Of a stretch of 64,000 nucleotides of DNA, positions 61,375 to 64,000 are shown one piece after another. The DNA comes from Lachnospiraceae bacterium (GTDB lineage: Bacteria > Bacillota > Clostridia > Lachnospirales > Lachnospiraceae), in the NCBI GenBank assembly GCA_902363665.1, contig CABJAW010000007.1, positions 92,354 to 156,353 on the forward strand, in the 5' to 3' direction. The notes beneath the pieces are model-generated. The model made no database searches, was not told where the DNA came from, and saw only the letters and a program-made list of their open reading frames with translations. Made by a program: the position numbers and the translations under genes. Numbering within the stretch: the stretch's first letter is position 1; every line of letters starts with the position of its first letter.

Positions 61375-61442
61375 AAAAGGACCACTTCATTTTTGTGAAA
61401 TGGCCTTAAGAAAATATTCAGTTTTCACAAAATAGTCCTTTT
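61375..61442. other. 68-base imperfect inverted repeat
   Basis: AAAAGGAC (61375-61382) pairs with GTCCTTTT (61435-61442) and, inside it, TTTTGTGAAA pairs with TTTTCACAAAA. It is a long hairpin in the spacer before the second araC-type gene; possibly a second terminator or a small RNA. Confidence 0.5.
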
Positions 61443-61634
61443 AGTATTTATACATGGTAAGGATGCTCAAAATATTCAGTGTAGAATACTAAAAGGTCAT
61501 TCAGATATTTTTTTAGGTTGCTCATTTGCAATTCCTCCTTTCCTTATTTACAAGTTGATTATAAGATAGGTGTAAAAGGATTGCTTGCCAAATCGAAAGA
61601 AGATATAGACAAATGTTGCAAAGGGGAGTATTTC

Positions 61635-62435
61635 ATGCAGTTAAAATATGTTGACACAAAAGAGGAGATCATAGCAATAAACAGGAAGTCAAAACATATT
61701 GAACCACATCTTCATAATGCACTGGAGATCGTTTGTGTAACAAGTGGAGCATTAGAACTTGGTGTCGGACAGGAACTATACCATATGGAAAAAGGAGATA
61801 TAGGCTTTGTATTTCCAGATGTTATTCATCACTATCAGGTACTGACACCCGGTGTAAATAAAGCGACTTATCTGATTGCATCGCCATTTACGATAGCCAA
61901 ATTTGCAGATATCATGCAATCCATGGCTCCTGAATACCCAATCATCAAAGCGGAAAAGGTTGAACCGGAGGTATATAGGGTTATAAATGCAATTTTAGAG
62001 ACAGAACAGTCGGATATTACTGTTGCACAGGCATATCTTCAAATTGTGTTGGCACGCTGCATAGGAAAATTAAATTTGGTAGAAAAGAGTAATGTGGGGA
62101 GCAACGATCTTATTTACCAGACAGTTTCCTATATATCAGCAAATTTTAAGAAGAAGTTTTCTCTGGAAGAGATGGCAAAAGATCTGGGGGTGAGCAAATA
62201 TGTTTTATCCAGACTCTTTTCCAAAACATTCCATAGAAACTTTAATCAATATCTTAACGATGCAAGGCTGAACTATGCATGCCATCGTTTGGAAAATACG
62301 AGTGATTCTATTACAAACATTTGTCTGGATAGTGGATTTGAAAGTCAGAGAACATTTAATCGAGTATTTAAAGAAAGATATAAAATATCACCGAGTGACT
62401 ACCGGAGTACATGTCTGAAAGATATGTTGTCATAA
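61635..62435 (+). CDS. AraC family regulator
   Basis: A 266-aa protein with a cupin-like sensor (HIEPHLHNALEIVCVTSGAL, EKGDIGFVFPDVIHHYQVL) and a C-terminal AraC domain (FSLEEMAKDLGVSKYVLSRL ... FESQRTFNRVFKERYKISPS). ATG 61635 has GGGGAG upstream; a longer frame from 61518 lacks a ribosome site. It may be a second regulator of the lactose genes or control genes no longer present. Confidence 0.9.
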   Translation: MQLKYVDTKEEIIAINRKSKHIEPHLHNALEIVCVTSGALELGVGQELYHMEKGDIGFVFPDVIHHYQVLTPGVNKATYLIASPFTIAKFADIMQSMAPEYPIIKAEKVEPEVYRVINAILETEQSDITVAQAYLQIVLARCIGKLNLVEKSNVGSNDLIYQTVSYISANFKKKFSLEEMAKDLGVSKYVLSRLFSKTFHRNFNQYLNDARLNYACHRLENTSDSITNICLDSGFESQRTFNRVFKERYKISPSDYRSTCLKDMLS

Positions 62436-62817
62436 CATATAGATTAATAAATTCAATAAAAATCTGATTATCAGTCTGAAATAAGTATCTCTGGGTGTTA
62501 TTTATAATATGGGGTAGTGGTTAATTATTATGTCATGTATGAATGGGGAAGAAACAAACGGAGAACTGCTTCAGAAAAAGAAGTAGACAAACTGTAAATA
62601 AAGAAGTTAAGAGAGGCTGTTACTTTAGGACAATAAGCGGGAATCCTCGGCAATTCAATTACCGAGATGAAAGCGCAGGATTGTGCATATCTGCACATTG
62701 AAAATAATATAATAATCTCCCAACTCTTGATATGAATGCCGTAACCGACATATAAATAATCGAAAATATGTTCAAACATTTGTTGCATGTTTCTACCCAT
62801 TATGTTATACTATATGT
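62436..62817. other. 380-base spacer without recognised gene
   Basis: AT-rich with a short stretch of higher complexity at 62605-62690 (GGACAATAAGCGGGAATCC). A minus-strand frame (62528-62800) covers it, but has no ribosome site or recognisable family. The right end should include the left end of the IS605 element. Confidence 0.4.
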
Positions 62818-63228
62818 ATGAAAGAAAATCTAATACATTATAGGACTTGCGTGTGTAATATCAACTACCATATGGTATGGTCAGTGAAATACCGGAGAAA
62901 GATATTAAAACCAGAAATCGAAGAATATCTTCAGGAACTGGTGCAGCAGATTGCTGAGGATAAGGGGTTTGCCGTTCATTCGTTCGAATGTGGCGAAGGT
63001 GATCATGTCCACTGCTTTGTATCAGCTCCACCAAAGCTGTCCATAACAGCAATCGTTAAGTATCTGAAGGGAATCACCGGCAGAAAACTGTTTGAACATT
63101 TTCCGGAAATAAGAAACCAGCTATGGAAGGGAGAGCTGTGGAATCATTCCTATTATGTGGAAACGATCGGATCTGTATCTGAGGAAAATATCCGCCGTTA
63201 TATTGAACATCAGAGCAAGTCGTATTAA
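62818..63228 (+). CDS. tnpA: IS200/IS605 TnpA (Y1 HUH transposase)
   Basis: A 136-aa transposase with the HUH motif DHVHCFV and a catalytic tyrosine near the C-terminus (RRYIEHQ). It is complete, in contrast to the broken tnpA at 51894. It moves the element as single-stranded DNA. It is not closely similar to the other copy, so the two IS elements are distinct subtypes. Confidence 0.92.
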   Translation: MKENLIHYRTCVCNINYHMVWSVKYRRKILKPEIEEYLQELVQQIAEDKGFAVHSFECGEGDHVHCFVSAPPKLSITAIVKYLKGITGRKLFEHFPEIRNQLWKGELWNHSYYVETIGSVSEENIRRYIEHQSKSY

Positions 63229-63240
63229 TTTAACCGAGTC

Positions 63241-63424
63241 AAGCAAGTCCCCTGCTTCAATTGCGCGGAGCAATAAGCAGTGGGTAGGGACTTGCTTGTA
63301 TCAGGAGTGGTACAAGCCACTCCTGATAAGCTGCGAAGCAGCTACTCGGTTATGAGCAAGTAGCGAAGCGGATTGCGAATATCCGCTTGACAGCGGACTG
63401 TGAATACCGGTTCGCGTGACTGTC
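63241..63424 (+). other. highly structured tnpA-tnpB spacer
   Basis: At least five hairpins in tandem: 63241-63297 (AAGCAAGTCCC with GGGACTTGCTT, containing CTGCTT/AAGCAG and ATTGC/GCAAT), 63304-63325 (AGGAGTGG/CCACTCCT), 63329-63343 (AGCTGC/GCAGCT), 63368-63386 (GCGGAT/ATCCGC) and 63389-63424 (GACAG/CTGTC). No reading frame uses the region. Part of it (63347-63388) also occurs inside the tnpA at 52163-52204. Confidence 0.65.
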
Positions 63425-63441
63425 TGAAGGGGGGGAGAGGA

Positions 63442-64000
63442 ATGCTGCTGTCACATAGAACATCTGTAAAAATCCAGCCGGAATATTCCAATATCATAGG
63501 GCATATGTGTTATGCGGCTTCCAAACTCTGGAATATCTGTAACTATGAACGTCATCATTATAAAGAACTGGGACTGGAAAAGTATCCTGACTGGTATTAT
63601 CAGAAAAAAGCACATAAAGGAAATTTGTGGTACAGACAGCTTCCATCACAGACGGCTCAGGAGACCTGCAAACAGCTGGACAAGGCATGGAAATCTTTTT
63701 ATGTCCTGAAAAAGACTGGAGGAATCAAAGAACCAAATCCGCCCCGTTTTAAACAGGACAATATACCTGTTACATACATGCAGATGGGGATCCGGCATGA
63801 GAAAGGTTCAGACCAGCTACGGCTGTCTCTGCCAAAGGATCTGAAAAGCTATATGGAAGAAACATACGGGATCTGTGAAAAATTTCTATATCTTGAAAAT
63901 AAGATTTTCAGGGACATGGATCGTATAAAACAGCTGCAGATCTATCCACCGGAAAACGGAACATGCGATCTTATTGTTATCTATGAGATTGAAGAGCCGG
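63442..64000 (+). CDS. tnpB: TnpB-like protein, N-terminal part (runs off window)
   Basis: ATG 63442 behind GGGGGGAGAGG. The 186 visible codons (MLLSHRTSVKIQPEYSNIIG, KLWNICNYERHHYKELGL, KTGGIKEPNPPRFKQDN) are the N-terminal guide-RNA-binding part of TnpB; the RuvC residues lie beyond the window. Companion of the tnpA at 62818. Confidence 0.85.
   Translation, partial: MLLSHRTSVKIQPEYSNIIGHMCYAASKLWNICNYERHHYKELGLEKYPDWYYQKKAHKGNLWYRQLPSQTAQETCKQLDKAWKSFYVLKKTGGIKEPNPPRFKQDNIPVTYMQMGIRHEKGSDQLRLSLPKDLKSYMEETYGICEKFLYLENKIFRDMDRIKQLQIYPPENGTCDLIVIYEIEEP

Noticed and set aside
62528..62800. 90-codon minus-strand frame before tnpA
   Set aside because: No ribosome site, no family resemblance, and it ends at the left end of the IS element.
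1..64000. tRNA or rRNA genes
   Set aside because: I looked for cloverleaf-like stretches and conserved rRNA segments at element borders and saw none, although many integrases use tRNA genes; a covariance search would be needed to exclude them fully.

Overview
The window looks like the accessory genome of a gut Clostridia (Lachnospiraceae or Ruminococcaceae-like) bacterium. This rests on strong AGGAGG ribosome sites, the gene families present (PrgI, CD1107-, CD1845-, DUF4315- and DUF4366-type conjugation proteins, large serine recombinases, GPH sugar porters, AraC/GH2 loci) and a mosaic base composition. The species cannot be named from the sequence.

Layout. (1) 1-5,340: right part of an integrative mobilizable element (IME-1): C-terminal part of a MobA/MobL relaxase, CHC2 primase, VirE/VapE-type helicase, a small protein and a serine recombinase. 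It ends inside the 3' end of a Maff2-type gene, so it is nested in a second element. (2) 5,340-26,480: GC-rich right half of an integrative conjugative element (ICE-2). It carries the transfer operon (TrbL/VirB6, two DNA methyltransferases, PrgI, VirB4, NlpC/P60 hydrolase, DUF4315, DUF4366, cysteine-rich proteins, MobC, relaxase), a more AT-rich cargo island (XRE repressor, two-component system, ABC exporter), a sigma factor, and a terminal serine recombinase that truncates a BceB/FtsX-like permease. (3) 26,480-31,060: permease remnant, lipoprotein, and a MATE pump divergent from a MerR regulator. (4) 31,700-39,460: IME-3 with SSB, oriT, DUF3847, MobA/MobL, a primase-helicase fusion, a toxin-antitoxin pair, DUF6462, an RHH protein and a tyrosine integrase. 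It abuts a metG C-terminal fragment. (5) 40-55.6 kb: a decayed zone with broken acetyltransferases, fragments of WYL, IS3 and IS110 genes, a frameshifted CD1107-like gene, group II intron remnants and an IS200/IS605 copy. It also holds intact genes (YhcG-like nuclease, nitroreductase, two MATE pumps, LysR, LysE, TnpB, DUF3021). (6) 55.6-62.4 kb: an ordinary lactose/beta-galactoside locus (AraC, GH2 beta-galactosidase, GPH permease, AraC). (7) 62.8-64 kb: a second IS200/IS605 element running off the window.

The most unusual signal is a 25-bp palindrome (11-bp arms, AAG or CTT centre) scattered through ICE-2 in nine good copies and one degenerate copy. It sits at gene boundaries or is read in frame inside genes, and it is free of stop codons in all frames. 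Other points worth a second look are: three ICE-2 genes whose ideally spaced ribosome site leads to ATC, ATC or CTG/ATT rather than a normal start; a preserved attachment-site dyad where IME-1 entered maff2; phased GTTGC repeats next to the IME-1 replication genes; an oriT of MOBQ type in IME-3; a structured mini-insertion inside a tnpA that is shared with the tnpA-tnpB spacer of the other IS605 copy; and two related group II intron remnants.
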